A stretch of 49,354 bases of DNA from JBKBRC01 sp046292345 (GTDB lineage: Bacteria > Bacteroidota > Rhodothermia > Rhodothermales > Rubricoccaceae): NCBI GenBank assembly GCA_046292345.1, contig JBKBRC010000019.1, forward strand, positions 1 through 49,354, read 5' to 3'. Position numbers and translations under genes: made by a program. Numbering within the stretch: position 1 is the stretch's first letter; each line of letters begins with the position of its first letter. The notes beneath the pieces are model-generated. The model had not been told where the DNA came from, did no database searches, and worked only from the letters and a program-made list of their open reading frames with translations. Below, in pieces: positions 19,014 through 28,624 of this stretch.

Positions 19014-19115
19014 CGAAGCTAGGGGTGCCCTGCGTCCGGACGCGCACGTCCGGGGCAGGGCTGAGAGAACACCCTCAGCACCTGATCCGGTTCGTACCGG
19101 CGGAGGGAAGCTTCG
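19014..19115 (+). ncRNA. TPP riboswitch (THI element) upstream of tenA
   Basis: Contains the conserved thi-box features in order: P1 CGAAGCT (19014-19020) pairing with AGCTTCG (19109-19115), GGGGTGCCC, an extended P3 arm, GGGCTGAGA (19058-19066), ACACCC, and CCTGATCCGGTTCGTACCGGCGGAGGGAAG. It binds thiamine pyrophosphate, and the gene 80 nt downstream is tenA. Downstream, GTCGGCC (19128-19134) and GGCCGGC (19138-19144) form a hairpin that could be part of the expression platform; no U-run is present, so control may be at translation or by Rho. Confidence 0.95.
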
Positions 19116-19195
19116 GCTACGCGGCGCGTCGGCCGGAGGCCGGCGGCGCGGCGAGCATCCCGGCCTCGCGCAGGACCTCTCATCTTCCTGCCGCC

Positions 19196-19930
19196 ATGAC
19201 CGACACGTCCGCGCTCTCGCCCGCCGAGGCGTCTCTCCAGGCCGCCGCCTTCCCTGTCCCGCCGTTCGCGCGCCGCTGCCTCGAGGCGGCCGGCGACGCC
19301 TGGGGCGCCTCGTTCCGCCATCCCTTCGTGCGCGCGCTCGCCGAGGGCACGCTCGAGCCGGCCCGCTTCCGCTTCTACCAGATGCAGGACGCACGCTACC
19401 TCCAGGCCTTCGCCGATGCGGCCTCGATCATCTCGACGCGCTGCCCCGCGCCCGCCGACAAGCTCTGGTTCGTGGACGCGGCGCGCCTCGCGCTCGTCGT
19501 CGAGGGCGAACTGCATGCGGGCTACGGCCAGCGCCTCGGCTACACCGCCGACGACATCGCCGCGCTCGAGCTGACGCCCAGCAACCGCGCCTATCAGGAC
19601 CACATGGTCAGCACGGCCCTCCGCGGCACGCTCGTCGAGGCCATCGCCGCGCTCACGCCCTGCCCGTGGCTCTACATCGCGCTCGGGCAGCGCCTGCTCG
19701 CCGGGATGGGCGCCATCCCGGACGACCACCCCTATGCGGACTGGCTGCGCACCTACGCCGATCCGGTCTTCAACGCCTACATGGAGGCCATCCTGGCGCG
19801 CCTGCAACGCGCCGCCGATGCCGCCGGGGAGGCCGAGCAGGACCGCGCCGTGGAGGCGTTCGTGGTCAGCACGCGCTACGAGTGGATGTTCTGGGAGCAG
19901 GCCTGGACCGCGCAGCCCTGGCCAGTCTGA
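19196..19930 (+). CDS. tenA: Aminopyrimidine aminohydrolase / thiaminase II (TenA)
   Basis: Salvages thiamin breakdown products by hydrolysing aminopyrimidines to HMP, feeding thiamin synthesis. Seen in 244 residues: Asp65 in FYQMQDARYLQAF, Tyr/Glu residues around VVEGELHAGYG, the nucleophile Cys156 in TPCPWLY, and Glu234 in MFWEQAW. ATG 19196 follows the TPP riboswitch leader directly, fitting thiamin-repressed expression. The other thi genes are not in the window. A 7-bp hairpin after the stop (19956-19973) separates it from the TRIC gene. Confidence 0.95.
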   Translation: MTDTSALSPAEASLQAAAFPVPPFARRCLEAAGDAWGASFRHPFVRALAEGTLEPARFRFYQMQDARYLQAFADAASIISTRCPAPADKLWFVDAARLALVVEGELHAGYGQRLGYTADDIAALELTPSNRAYQDHMVSTALRGTLVEAIAALTPCPWLYIALGQRLLAGMGAIPDDHPYADWLRTYADPVFNAYMEAILARLQRAADAAGEAEQDRAVEAFVVSTRYEWMFWEQAWTAQPWPV

Positions 19931-19955
19931 GCGCCACCGCCCGAGACCGCGGCCG

Positions 19956-19973
19956 CGCGCCGCCGCCTTCGGC
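19956..19973 (+). terminator. Short hairpin after tenA
   Basis: CGCGCCG and CGGCGCG form a perfect 7-bp stem around a CCTT loop, 25 nt after the tenA stop. No U tract follows, so it may be only a partial terminator and the next gene might still be co-transcribed. Confidence 0.3.
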
Positions 19974-20032
19974 GCGGGAGCACGCGGGAAGCGGCGCGAA
20001 CTTGCGCGCCCCCGCATGCCTCCGCTCGCCTC

Positions 20033-20656
20033 GTGCTCTCCTTCCTCGACCTCGCCGGCGTGGCCGTCTTCGCCGTCTCGGGCGCGCTCGCGGCCGGGCG
20101 CAAGCGCCTCGACCTGCTCGGCGTGTACGTGCTCGCCGTCGTCACCGCCGTCGGCGGCGGCACGCTGCGCGACATCCTCCTGGACCGGCCGCCGTTCTGG
20201 GTCACCAACCCGACGCCACTCGTGGTCATCTTCGCCGCCGCCACGGCTACGGTGGCGCTCGCGCGCTGGGGCACACCCCCGCCGCGCCTGCTCCGCATCG
20301 CCGACGCGCTCGGGCTGGGGCTTTTCGCCGTCGCGGGCGCGCAGGCGGCTGAGAGCGCCAGCGTCGGCCCGCTCATCGTCGTCATCATGGGCACGATGAC
20401 AGGCACGTTCGGTGGGCTGATCCGGGACGTGCTCACGACCGAGATCCCGCTCATCCTGCGTCCGGGACGGCTCTACGCGACCGCCGCCGCGCTCGGGCCA
20501 GTCATGTACCTTGCCGCCAAAGCCGCCGGCGCGCCGCCCGATGCCGCCGCCCTGCTCGGCATCGCGGCAACGGTCGCGCTGCGCCTCGCGGCGATCCTGC
20601 TGGGCCTCCGCCTGCCCGTGTTCGTCGTCGCGCCCGTACCGGACGACGACGCCTGA
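20033..20656 (+). CDS. TRIC-family (UPF0126) cation channel-like membrane protein
   Basis: 207 residues with seven hydrophobic segments in the two-repeat arrangement of bacterial TRIC channels; each repeat carries the Gly-Gly...Arg-Asp signature (GGGTLRDILLD and FGGLIRDVL). Prokaryotic TRIC proteins are trimeric monovalent-cation channels; the physiological role is unclear. The GTG at 20033 is used because the nearby ATG at 20016 is out of frame. It lies 102 bp after tenA on the same strand and could share the riboswitch transcript. Confidence 0.88.
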   Translation: MLSFLDLAGVAVFAVSGALAAGRKRLDLLGVYVLAVVTAVGGGTLRDILLDRPPFWVTNPTPLVVIFAAATATVALARWGTPPPRLLRIADALGLGLFAVAGAQAAESASVGPLIVVIMGTMTGTFGGLIRDVLTTEIPLILRPGRLYATAAALGPVMYLAAKAAGAPPDAAALLGIAATVALRLAAILLGLRLPVFVVAPVPDDDA

Positions 20657-20672
20657 GCGCGCCGGGCCGGCT

Positions 20673-20702
20673 CTGCCCTGCACTGCCCTGCACTGCTCCG
20701 CA
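20673..20702. repeat. 10-bp tandem repeat (about three units)
   Basis: CTGCCCTGCA at 20673-20682 and 20683-20692, then the variant CTGCTCCGCA at 20693-20702, in the 72-bp convergent space after the TRIC gene stop. Confidence 0.7.
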
Positions 20703-20728
20703 GAAGCCTCGCCCTGCTGGCCGCGCCG

Positions 20729-21250
20729 TCAGAGCCGCTGCGGGCCGCCGGCGCGCAGGCGCACCGTCCCCCCCACCACGAGCGCCGCGGCCACGAGCAC
20801 GACGTTCTTGACGATGTACTGCCCCACGAGCGTCAGCCCGAACGGGAACACGGTGTAGCACAGCTCGGGCAGCAGCACGAGCGGCAGCACCGTACCCGGC
20901 ATCTGGAGCGCCAGCAGCGCGATGGCGGGGCGAAGCAGCGGGCGGACGAAGAACCCGATCCCGATCACGACCTCCCACACGCCGAGCACGCGCAGGAAGA
21001 CCTCGGGCGCGGGGAACCAGAGCAGCCGCGCGAGCGCCTCGGCCGTGGCCCCGACGAGCGGCTCGGCCGGGCTCAGGCCCGGCACGAGCTTGAGCGCGCC
21101 GAACCACACGAACACGACGCCGAGGGCGTACCGCAGCAGGCGAAAGCCGTAGCGCTGCATCCATCCGGCGAGCGCAGCGTCGAAACGATCCAGGCGAGGC
21201 GGAAGCGGGGCAAGCGTGGCCACGGCGGTAGCGGCGGGTGGACGCTTCAC
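20729..21250 (-). CDS. DoxX/DUF417-like four-helix membrane protein
   Basis: 173 residues from GTG 21250 (the frame is open upstream but loses coding character). Four or five hydrophobic segments: YALGVVFVWFGALKLVPG, VFLRVLGVWEVVIGIGFFV, LLALQMPGTVLPLVLLP and IVKNVVLVAAALVVGG. The 'FVWFGALKLVPG' helix and the late Lys in YIVKN are typical of DoxX-related/DUF417 (YkgB) membrane proteins; their roles in quinone or oxidant handling are not settled. Convergent with the TRIC gene, divergent from the lipoprotein gene. Confidence 0.7.
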   Translation of the reverse strand: MKRPPAATAVATLAPLPPRLDRFDAALAGWMQRYGFRLLRYALGVVFVWFGALKLVPGLSPAEPLVGATAEALARLLWFPAPEVFLRVLGVWEVVIGIGFFVRPLLRPAIALLALQMPGTVLPLVLLPELCYTVFPFGLTLVGQYIVKNVVLVAAALVVGGTVRLRAGGPQRL

Positions 21251-21420
21251 AGTACGCGCCCGCGTCGCCGGCTCGGTGAACCCTGGCGGAAGCCGCCGCG
21301 CACAGACGACGAAACCGGCGCAGACGCCGGCCTCTGCACCGGTTTCGGAACCGCTCACTCGACCACCGGGATTCAACGACGCACCCCTGCCGCTCCCGCA
21401 GCCCCTTCGGCGCCTGCTCC

Positions 21421-21918
21421 ATGATGCTCCGCCCCTCCTCCGTCTCCCTGCTCGCCCTTCTTCTGCTCGCGGCATGCGGACGCGCCGAGGCTCCGGCCGT
21501 CGATCCGCCGCCGCAAGCGCCCACCGCCGCCGAGTCGGCCCGGTCCGCCGAATCCGCCGTCACCGCCTCGGCGGACGGACCGGAGGGCGCGGCCTCGCCG
21601 TGGGAGGCTGCGCGCGCACGCGGCGTCGCCTTCCGCGCCGTCGGCCAGGAGCCCGGCTGGGTGCTCGAGGTCTACAACGACAGCCTCGTCGTGCTCGAGG
21701 CCGACTATGGCACAGACCGCCTCGCCATGCCCATCAGAGCCACCCTGGTCACCGGCAACGAGTTCTCGTTTGACGGGCGCCCCGACGGGCGGATGCTCTC
21801 CGTCGTCGCCGTCGAGGCGCCGTGCCGGGACACCATGAGCGGCGAGGCGTACCCGGCCACGGTCACCGTGCGGCTCGACGGCGAGCGCTCGCTTCAGGGC
21901 TGCGGCCGCGCGCTCTGA
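21421..21918 (+). CDS. COG3650-like lipoprotein
   Basis: 165 residues, lipobox LLLAAC (Cys19), then a Pro/Ala/Ser-rich linker to about 60 and a compact C-terminal domain starting FRAVGQEPGWVLEV. The two cysteines Cys135 (CRDTMSGEAYPATV) and Cys161 (GCGRAL) probably form a disulfide; the pattern 'GxEPxW...CxDxMSG..yP..v......L.GCG' is that of the COG3650 group of uncharacterised envelope lipoproteins. Start could be ATG 21421 or 21424. It ends 18 bp from the convergent amidase stop. Confidence 0.78.
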   Translation: MMLRPSSVSLLALLLLAACGRAEAPAVDPPPQAPTAAESARSAESAVTASADGPEGAASPWEAARARGVAFRAVGQEPGWVLEVYNDSLVVLEADYGTDRLAMPIRATLVTGNEFSFDGRPDGRMLSVVAVEAPCRDTMSGEAYPATVTVRLDGERSLQGCGRAL

Positions 21919-21936
21919 CACGCGCCGGCGCCCGGC

Positions 21937-23688
21937 TCAGGCCCCGACGGGCGGACGGCGGCGGTGCCAGTCGGTTGCCTGCTGGAACGCGTGCGCCAGG
22001 CGCAGCGCCTCCGCGTCGCAGTCCAGCCCACCGACGAAGCTGAACGAGACGGGCTGCCGCCGCTCGGGATGGCCTTCCACAGGCAGAAACCCGTGCGGCA
22101 CGACGACGCACGGATGTCCGGTGAGGTTGGTCACCTGGAGCAGGCCAGGCGCAAACGACGGCGCCACGACGACCTCGAGATCGCCGAAGGCACGCGCGGT
22201 GGCCTCCATCAGGCGCGTGCGCGCCCGGAGCGCCTGCACATAGTCCACGGCCGTCGTGAAGCGGGCGGCGCGGAAGACGTGCGGCCACGAGTCGGGCGTC
22301 TGGCGTACCATGGCGTCGAGGCCGCCCTCGGTCACGAGCGCATCGAACGCGGCCGCCCCCTCGACCGAGAGCAACGAGGCGAGGTAGCTGGCCGGAAAGC
22401 CTTCTGGCAGCGCGAACGGGCGTGGCGGCGGTGCGCCGGCCTCGGCGAGCAGGCGACGCACGACGGCCTGCGCGGCCACCGTCGCCTCGTACGTGGCCCG
22501 CGCGGCGGCCGGGGCGCCCGCGGGCGGCGGGACGGGCTCGAGCACACCTGCGCGCAGCGTCGCGAGCGGGCGCGCCGGGTCGAACGGGAACGGCACGTCG
22601 CGCGCCGCCGCGTCGCGCTCGGGAGCGTCCTCAGGATCGGCGCCGCGCAGCGCGTCGAAGACGAGCGCGCAGTCGAGCGCCGAGCGGGCGAGCGGGCCGA
22701 GCTTGTCCATCGTCCACGAGAGCGCCATCGCGCCAGCGCGGCTGACGGCGCCGAAGGTGGGCCGCAGGCCCGTCACGCCGCAGCGCGTGGACGGGCTGAC
22801 GATGCTGCCGAGCGTCTCGGACCCGAGCGCGAAGGGCACCAGCCCCGCCGCGACGGCCGCCGCGCTGCCGGCCGAGGAGCCGGACGAGCCCACGTCCACG
22901 TTCCAGGGGTTATTGGTGCGGCCGCCGGCCCAGACGTCGCCCCAGGCGAGCTCGCCGAGCGCGAGCTTGGCTACGAGCACGGCGCCGGCCGCATCGAGGC
23001 GCCGGACGGCCGCGGCGTCGGCCGCGAACGTCTGCCCGGCAAACGGCGGCGTGCCCCACTCGGTCGGGGCGCCGGCGACGGCGAGCAGGTCTTTGACGCC
23101 GTACGGGACGCCGTCGAGCGGGCCGCGCCGGGCGCCGGCGGCGCGGCGCGCGTCGGCGGCGTCGGCGGCGGCGAGCGCGCGCGCCGGCAGCGTGCGCACG
23201 GTGCAGCGGAGCGTGGGGTCGTAGCGCTCGAGGCGCTCGAGCGCGAGCGTCGTCAGGCGGCGGCTCGTGACGGCCCCCGCGGCGAGCCACGCCCCGAGGT
23301 CGGCCACGGAGGCGAACGCGAGGTCGGCCTCAGCCGCGGGCACCGGCCCCGGGTCGGGCAGCGCGAACGCCGGGCCGCCCTCGGCGAGAGCCCGCGGCGC
23401 CAGGCCCGCCGGCCCGAACGGGTCGAAGCGGACCGCCGGCGGGACGGCGTTGGGCATCCGCATCGCGCGCACGGCGTCGGCGCCCTCAGCGGTCTGCTGC
23501 AGGTCGGCCACGAGCGCCTCGCGCTGCGCGTCGGTAAGCGTGATGCCGGCGAGCGCCTCGGCGGCGCGCACGGTCTCGGGCGTGATCGGCCCGCGCGCGG
23601 CCTGTGCCCAGAGCACGCCCGGCAGCAGAGCCGAGCCGGTCCCGAGGGCGGCTACGCGGGCGACGAAGGCGCGGCGGTCGAGCGGCAT
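21937..23688 (-). CDS. Amidase-signature family hydrolase with Tat-like signal
   Basis: 583 residues. The N-terminus MPLDRRAFVARVAALGTGSALLPG (RR at 5-6) looks like a Tat signal, so the enzyme probably acts in the periplasm. Amidase signature: general-base Lys199 in DGVPYGVKDLL, a Ser-rich loop DVGSSGSSAGSAAA (about 265-278) and the nucleophile region ALGSETLGSI (Ser295; Leu replaces the second Gly of the usual GSxTGGS). About 80 residues between signal and domain form a helical pre-domain. It could be an amidase, a transamidase or a peptide amidase; the substrate cannot be told. It lies upstream of no partner genes. Confidence 0.82.
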   Translation of the reverse strand: MPLDRRAFVARVAALGTGSALLPGVLWAQAARGPITPETVRAAEALAGITLTDAQREALVADLQQTAEGADAVRAMRMPNAVPPAVRFDPFGPAGLAPRALAEGGPAFALPDPGPVPAAEADLAFASVADLGAWLAAGAVTSRRLTTLALERLERYDPTLRCTVRTLPARALAAADAADARRAAGARRGPLDGVPYGVKDLLAVAGAPTEWGTPPFAGQTFAADAAAVRRLDAAGAVLVAKLALGELAWGDVWAGGRTNNPWNVDVGSSGSSAGSAAAVAAGLVPFALGSETLGSIVSPSTRCGVTGLRPTFGAVSRAGAMALSWTMDKLGPLARSALDCALVFDALRGADPEDAPERDAAARDVPFPFDPARPLATLRAGVLEPVPPPAGAPAAARATYEATVAAQAVVRRLLAEAGAPPPRPFALPEGFPASYLASLLSVEGAAAFDALVTEGGLDAMVRQTPDSWPHVFRAARFTTAVDYVQALRARTRLMEATARAFGDLEVVVAPSFAPGLLQVTNLTGHPCVVVPHGFLPVEGHPERRQPVSFSFVGGLDCDAEALRLAHAFQQATDWHRRRPPVGA

Positions 23689-23805
23689 GGCGGGCAAGGC
23701 AGGTGAGGCCGCGCCAATAAACACCACCGCCGGCGTATCTGCACACTGCAAGTCGGGCAGAAGCGAGCACGGCGGAGACCGGGACGCAGCAGAGGCCTTC
23801 GTCCG

Positions 23806-23840
23806 GGCCACCACCGGGAGACAGAGCCCCGGTGGTGGCC
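23806..23840 (-). terminator. Hairpin terminator after the alcohol dehydrogenase gene
   Basis: GGCCACCACCGGG (23806-23818) pairs perfectly with CCCGGTGGTGGCC (23828-23840), 28 nt beyond the stop codon of the minus-strand adh gene. There is no U tract. It probably ends the ALDH-DUF779-ADH transcript. Confidence 0.55.
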
Positions 23841-23867
23841 ACGCGCCAGCAGCCTCGGGCCAGGCGC

Positions 23868-24908
23868 CTACGCGACGCCCTGCCGCAGGTCGAACACGAG
23901 GCGCGGGCGGGCCGTGCGCCCGTGCAGCACGTCCTCGAACGCCTCGTTCACGTCCTCCAGCCGGCGGGTCTCGCGGAAGACCTTCGTATGCCCGTCGGCG
24001 TGGATGGCGAACACCTCCTCGAGGTCGCGACGCGTCCCGACGATGGAGCCTTTGATGGTGAGCCCCTGGAGCACGGTCTCGAAGATGGGCAGCTGGATGT
24101 GGTTCTCCGCGGGCAGCCCGACGAACACGAGACGCCCGCCGCGGCGAAGCGAGCGGTAGGCCTGCTCGAACGCCTTTGGCGAGACAGCCGTGCTGACGGC
24201 GGCATGCGCCCCGCCGAGCTTCTGCAGCTCCTCGACGACGTCGACCGCCGTGGGGTTGAACGTGTAGCGCGCGCCGAGCTCGCGGGCCTCGGCGAGGCGC
24301 GCGTCGGAGAGGTCGACGGCAGCCACGGTTGCGCCGGCCACGCGGGCGTACTGCACGGCGAGGTGCCCGAGCCCACCGACCCCGAAGACGGCGACGAGCT
24401 CCGAGGGCCGCGCGCCGGACTCCTTGACGGCCTTGTAGGTCGTCACGCCGGCACACGTGAGCGGCGCCGCGTCCAGCGGGTCCACGCCGTCGGGGACCCT
24501 GGTCACGTACCGCCCGAACGCCTTCACGTACTCGGCGTACGAGCCGTCCATGGAGTAGCCGGCGTTGCGCTGCTCGGGGCAGAGCGTCTCGCGTCCGGAG
24601 ACGCAGTACTCGCACACGCCGCAGGCGTAGGCGAGCCACGGCAGCGCCACGCGGTCGCCTTCCCGGACCGGCCCCGCGTCCGCCCCCGCCCGCTCGACGA
24701 TGCCCACGCCTTCGTGCCCGGGGATGAGCGGCACCTTCGGCTTGACGGGCCAGTCGCCGTGGACGGCGTGGATGTCCGTGTGGCACAGTCCCGCCGTCTC
24801 GACCCGGATGACGATCTCGCCATGGTCGGGCGACGGCCTGGGAACCTCGTCGAGGTGGAGGGGACCGCCGAGCTGGCGGGCTACGGCGGCTTTCATCGTG
24901 GTGCACAT
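23868..24908 (-). CDS. adhP: Zinc-dependent alcohol dehydrogenase (AdhP type)
   Basis: Cytosolic NAD-linked MDR alcohol dehydrogenase, probably interconverting short-chain alcohols and aldehydes. Seen in 346 residues: catalytic zinc ligands Cys42 (GLCHTDIH), His65 (PGHEGVG) and Cys152 (APLTCAG), structural zinc cysteines at 96, 99, 102 and 110 (CGVCEYCVSGRETLC), and the NAD fold GVGGLGHLAVQYAR. The start may instead be ATG 24896 (MKAAV). It is the last gene of a probable unit with DUF779 and aldehyde dehydrogenase, which would carry the aldehyde on to acid. Confidence 0.93.
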   Translation of the reverse strand: MCTTMKAAVARQLGGPLHLDEVPRPSPDHGEIVIRVETAGLCHTDIHAVHGDWPVKPKVPLIPGHEGVGIVERAGADAGPVREGDRVALPWLAYACGVCEYCVSGRETLCPEQRNAGYSMDGSYAEYVKAFGRYVTRVPDGVDPLDAAPLTCAGVTTYKAVKESGARPSELVAVFGVGGLGHLAVQYARVAGATVAAVDLSDARLAEARELGARYTFNPTAVDVVEELQKLGGAHAAVSTAVSPKAFEQAYRSLRRGGRLVFVGLPAENHIQLPIFETVLQGLTIKGSIVGTRRDLEEVFAIHADGHTKVFRETRRLEDVNEAFEDVLHGRTARPRLVFDLRQGVA

Positions 24909-25007
24909 GACAGCATACCGGATGGTGACAGGGATTCACTTGAGGGTAGGGCCGCTCCGCCATCCGTTCCGCAGGGGACGCCCTCACTCGCCTGAGGGGC
25001 CCGGCCC

Positions 25008-25385
25008 TCAGGCCTCGACGGGCTCGACCGGCGCGAGGTCTTCGAGTTCGTCGTCCGAGAACACGCGGCTCTCGATCAGGAAGCGTACCCCGCGCGGGAT
25101 CTCGAGCGAGAAGCTCGAGCCGCGGCCCGGGCGCACGTCTACCGTGAGCTGCGTGTGCTGCCAGTAGGCGAACTGGTCGCGTGCCATGTAGAACGGGCAG
25201 CCGTGGATCTCGCCGAGCTTCACGTCCGAGCGGCCGAGGCGGAAGTCGCCCTGGGCGTAGCACATCGGCTGCGAGCCGTCGCAGCAGCCGCCGGACTGGT
25301 GGAACATGAGCGGGCCGTGCTCCTCGCGGAGGCTGTCGATGAGGGCCTTCGCTTCGTCGGTGACGAGGACGCGGGGGACGGGCAT
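25008..25385 (-). CDS. DUF779 aldehyde-dehydrogenase-associated protein
   Basis: 125 residues. DUF779 is described as accompanying aldehyde dehydrogenases (acetaldehyde metabolism) in many bacteria. Seen: HQSGGCCDGSQPMCYAQGDF, a Cys cluster expected to bind a metal or act in redox, then GCPFYMARDQFAYWQHTQLTVDV and a Glu-rich tail. It starts at ATG 25385 and follows the aldehyde dehydrogenase by about 100 bp on the same strand, the usual gene order. The role in the complex is not established. Confidence 0.9.
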   Translation of the reverse strand: MPVPRVLVTDEAKALIDSLREEHGPLMFHQSGGCCDGSQPMCYAQGDFRLGRSDVKLGEIHGCPFYMARDQFAYWQHTQLTVDVRPGRGSSFSLEIPRGVRFLIESRVFSDDELEDLAPVEPVEA

Positions 25386-25486
25386 GGCGGTGCGTGGCTG
25401 GAGGAACGGAGGAAGCGGCCGGGACGCGCGGGGCCGCGCCCCTTCCGAGACGCGGCCCCGCAGCGAGAGGCGCTGTCGCGGCGCGC

Positions 25487-27088
<1,602 letters not shown>

Positions 27089-27253
27089 GGCGGTGGGGGA
27101 GGTTGGAGGGGAAATGCCGCGCCGGCCCTTGCTCCGGACCCGCGCGCTTTGCTATTTCCCTCCTAGTATCGAAAGCGCTTCCGGTCGGCTTCTACCCCGG
27201 CGCTGTCAGAAAATCGCGGGATCCTATCAACCGCTCATCCCCGAGTACCGGCC

Positions 27254-28216
27254 ATGCCCGCCCTGCCCTCCCCCGCCCCGCTGCGTGACGCGCTCGGCCC
27301 TCGCCTCGGCCGCATCGCGCGCGAGCGCCCCGCGCAGGCGCTCGTCGAAAACCGCATCGTCTTCGGCGCCGAGCGCGCCGAGTTCGCCGTCTACGACACG
27401 TTCCGCCCGGCCGAGCGTGTGCCACTGCGCGCGGCCAACCCGCTCTACTGCGGCATGGTGACGGGCAAGAAGGTCGTCCATGCGCCCTCCGGCGAGGCGA
27501 TCCCGTTCCTGCCCGAGGAGTCGCTCGTCGTGCCCTCTGGCCAGACCGTCTTCATCGACTTCCCAGGCGCGAGCGACGAGGCGCCCACCAAATGCCTCAC
27601 GATCGAGATCGACCGCGCGCGCGTGCGCAGCATCGTGGACCGGCTCAACGAGGCCGCGCCGCGCAGCCCGGACTCGGGCGAGTGGGTCTACGAAGACGCC
27701 GCCTGCTGCCACTTCACCAACACGCCCGGCATTGCACGTACGGTGAGCAAGCTCGCCTCGGTCTTCACCGAAGACCATCCGGACCGCGACCTGCTCATCG
27801 ACTTCGGCGTGCAGGAGCTCATCGTGCGCATGCTGCGCGTGGAGGCGCGCCGCCTGCTGCTCGCCGGCAGCGCCGAGCGCGCCGCGCAGCACGGTCTCGC
27901 GGCGGCCGTCGAGTTCGCCAAGGCTCACCTCGGGCGGCCTCTCACCGTGGCCGACCTCGCGCAGGTCGCCTGCATGAGCGAGCCCTCGTTCTACCGCGCC
28001 TTCCGCGCCGAGCTCGGCCTGACGCCGCTCGCGTTCCTGACCGGCCTGCGCATGCGCCGCGCCGAGCGCCTGCTCGCCGACCCGGCACGCACCGTGTCGG
28101 ACGTGGCCGCGGCCGTGGGCTTCTCCAGCCCGAGCCACTTCATCCGCATCTTCCGCCAGCACGCAGGGATGACGCCCAAGCAGTTCCAACTCGCCCGCCG
28201 CCGCGCGGCCGTCTGA
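27254..28216 (+). CDS. AraC-family transcriptional regulator
   Basis: 320 residues. The C-terminal AraC/XylS DNA-binding domain is clear: AKAHLGRPLTVADLAQVACMSEPSFYRAFR as the first helix-turn-helix and TVSDVAAAVGFSSPSHFIRIFRQHAGMTPKQF as the second with its signature. The N-terminal part resembles AraC_N type sensor domains (YCGMVTGKKV and SLVVPSGQTV). It is divergent from the aldehyde dehydrogenase unit across 165 bp, so it probably activates that unit in response to an alcohol or aldehyde (inference). The inducer is unknown. Confidence 0.88.
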   Translation: MPALPSPAPLRDALGPRLGRIARERPAQALVENRIVFGAERAEFAVYDTFRPAERVPLRAANPLYCGMVTGKKVVHAPSGEAIPFLPEESLVVPSGQTVFIDFPGASDEAPTKCLTIEIDRARVRSIVDRLNEAAPRSPDSGEWVYEDAACCHFTNTPGIARTVSKLASVFTEDHPDRDLLIDFGVQELIVRMLRVEARRLLLAGSAERAAQHGLAAAVEFAKAHLGRPLTVADLAQVACMSEPSFYRAFRAELGLTPLAFLTGLRMRRAERLLADPARTVSDVAAAVGFSSPSHFIRIFRQHAGMTPKQFQLARRRAAV

Positions 28217-28261
28217 ACCGGAAGCGGCGTATCCTGCAGCCGTCGTACCTGCCGCTCGCCC

Positions 28262-28588
28262 ATGCTTCGCTCCGCGCTCTACTTCGTGCTGGCCGGGCTG
28301 TGCGAGATCGGCGGGGGCTATCTGATCTGGCTCTGGCTCCGCGAGGGGCGCAGCGCGCTGCTGCTTGGCGCGGGCGCCCTGTTCCTCGTCCTCTACGGTG
28401 TCATCGCAACGTGGCAGCCGGCCAACTTCGGGCGCGTGTATGCCGCCTACGGAGGCGTATTCATCGCGATGGCCATGCTCTGGGGATGGCAGGTGGACGG
28501 GGTCGCGCCAGACCGCTACGACGTGCTCGGCGTTGCTCTTGCGCTGCTGGGTGTGGGGATCATGATGTACGCGCCGCGCGCCGGGTGA
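28262..28588 (+). CDS. YnfA / UPF0060 family membrane protein
   Basis: 108 residues with four transmembrane segments; family signatures CEIGGGYLIWLWLREG and GRVYAAYGGVFIAMAMLWGW(Q)VDG are present, with the PDRYD loop before the last helix. UPF0060 proteins are distant relatives of small multidrug-resistance transporters; the function is unproven. The stop codon lies inside a 16-bp tandem repeat (28575-28620). 45 bp after the AraC gene on the same strand. Confidence 0.92.
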   Translation: MLRSALYFVLAGLCEIGGGYLIWLWLREGRSALLLGAGALFLVLYGVIATWQPANFGRVYAAYGGVFIAMAMLWGWQVDGVAPDRYDVLGVALALLGVGIMMYAPRAG

Positions 28589-28620
28589 GCCGCGCGCCGG
28601 GTGAGCCGCGCGCCGGGAGC
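28575..28620. repeat. 16-bp tandem repeat overlapping the ynfA stop codon
   Basis: CGCGCGCCGGGTGAGC at 28575-28590 and 28591-28606, then a partial third copy (28607-28620). Each full unit carries TGA, so the gene's stop is followed by a spare stop at the same relative place. Confidence 0.85.
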
Positions 28621-28624
28621 GGCT

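Noticed and set aside
21937..25263. Very long 1108-codon minus-strand frame as one protein
   Set aside because: Only the part from 23688 matches the amidase; the upstream part is out-of-frame sequence of the alcohol dehydrogenase region.
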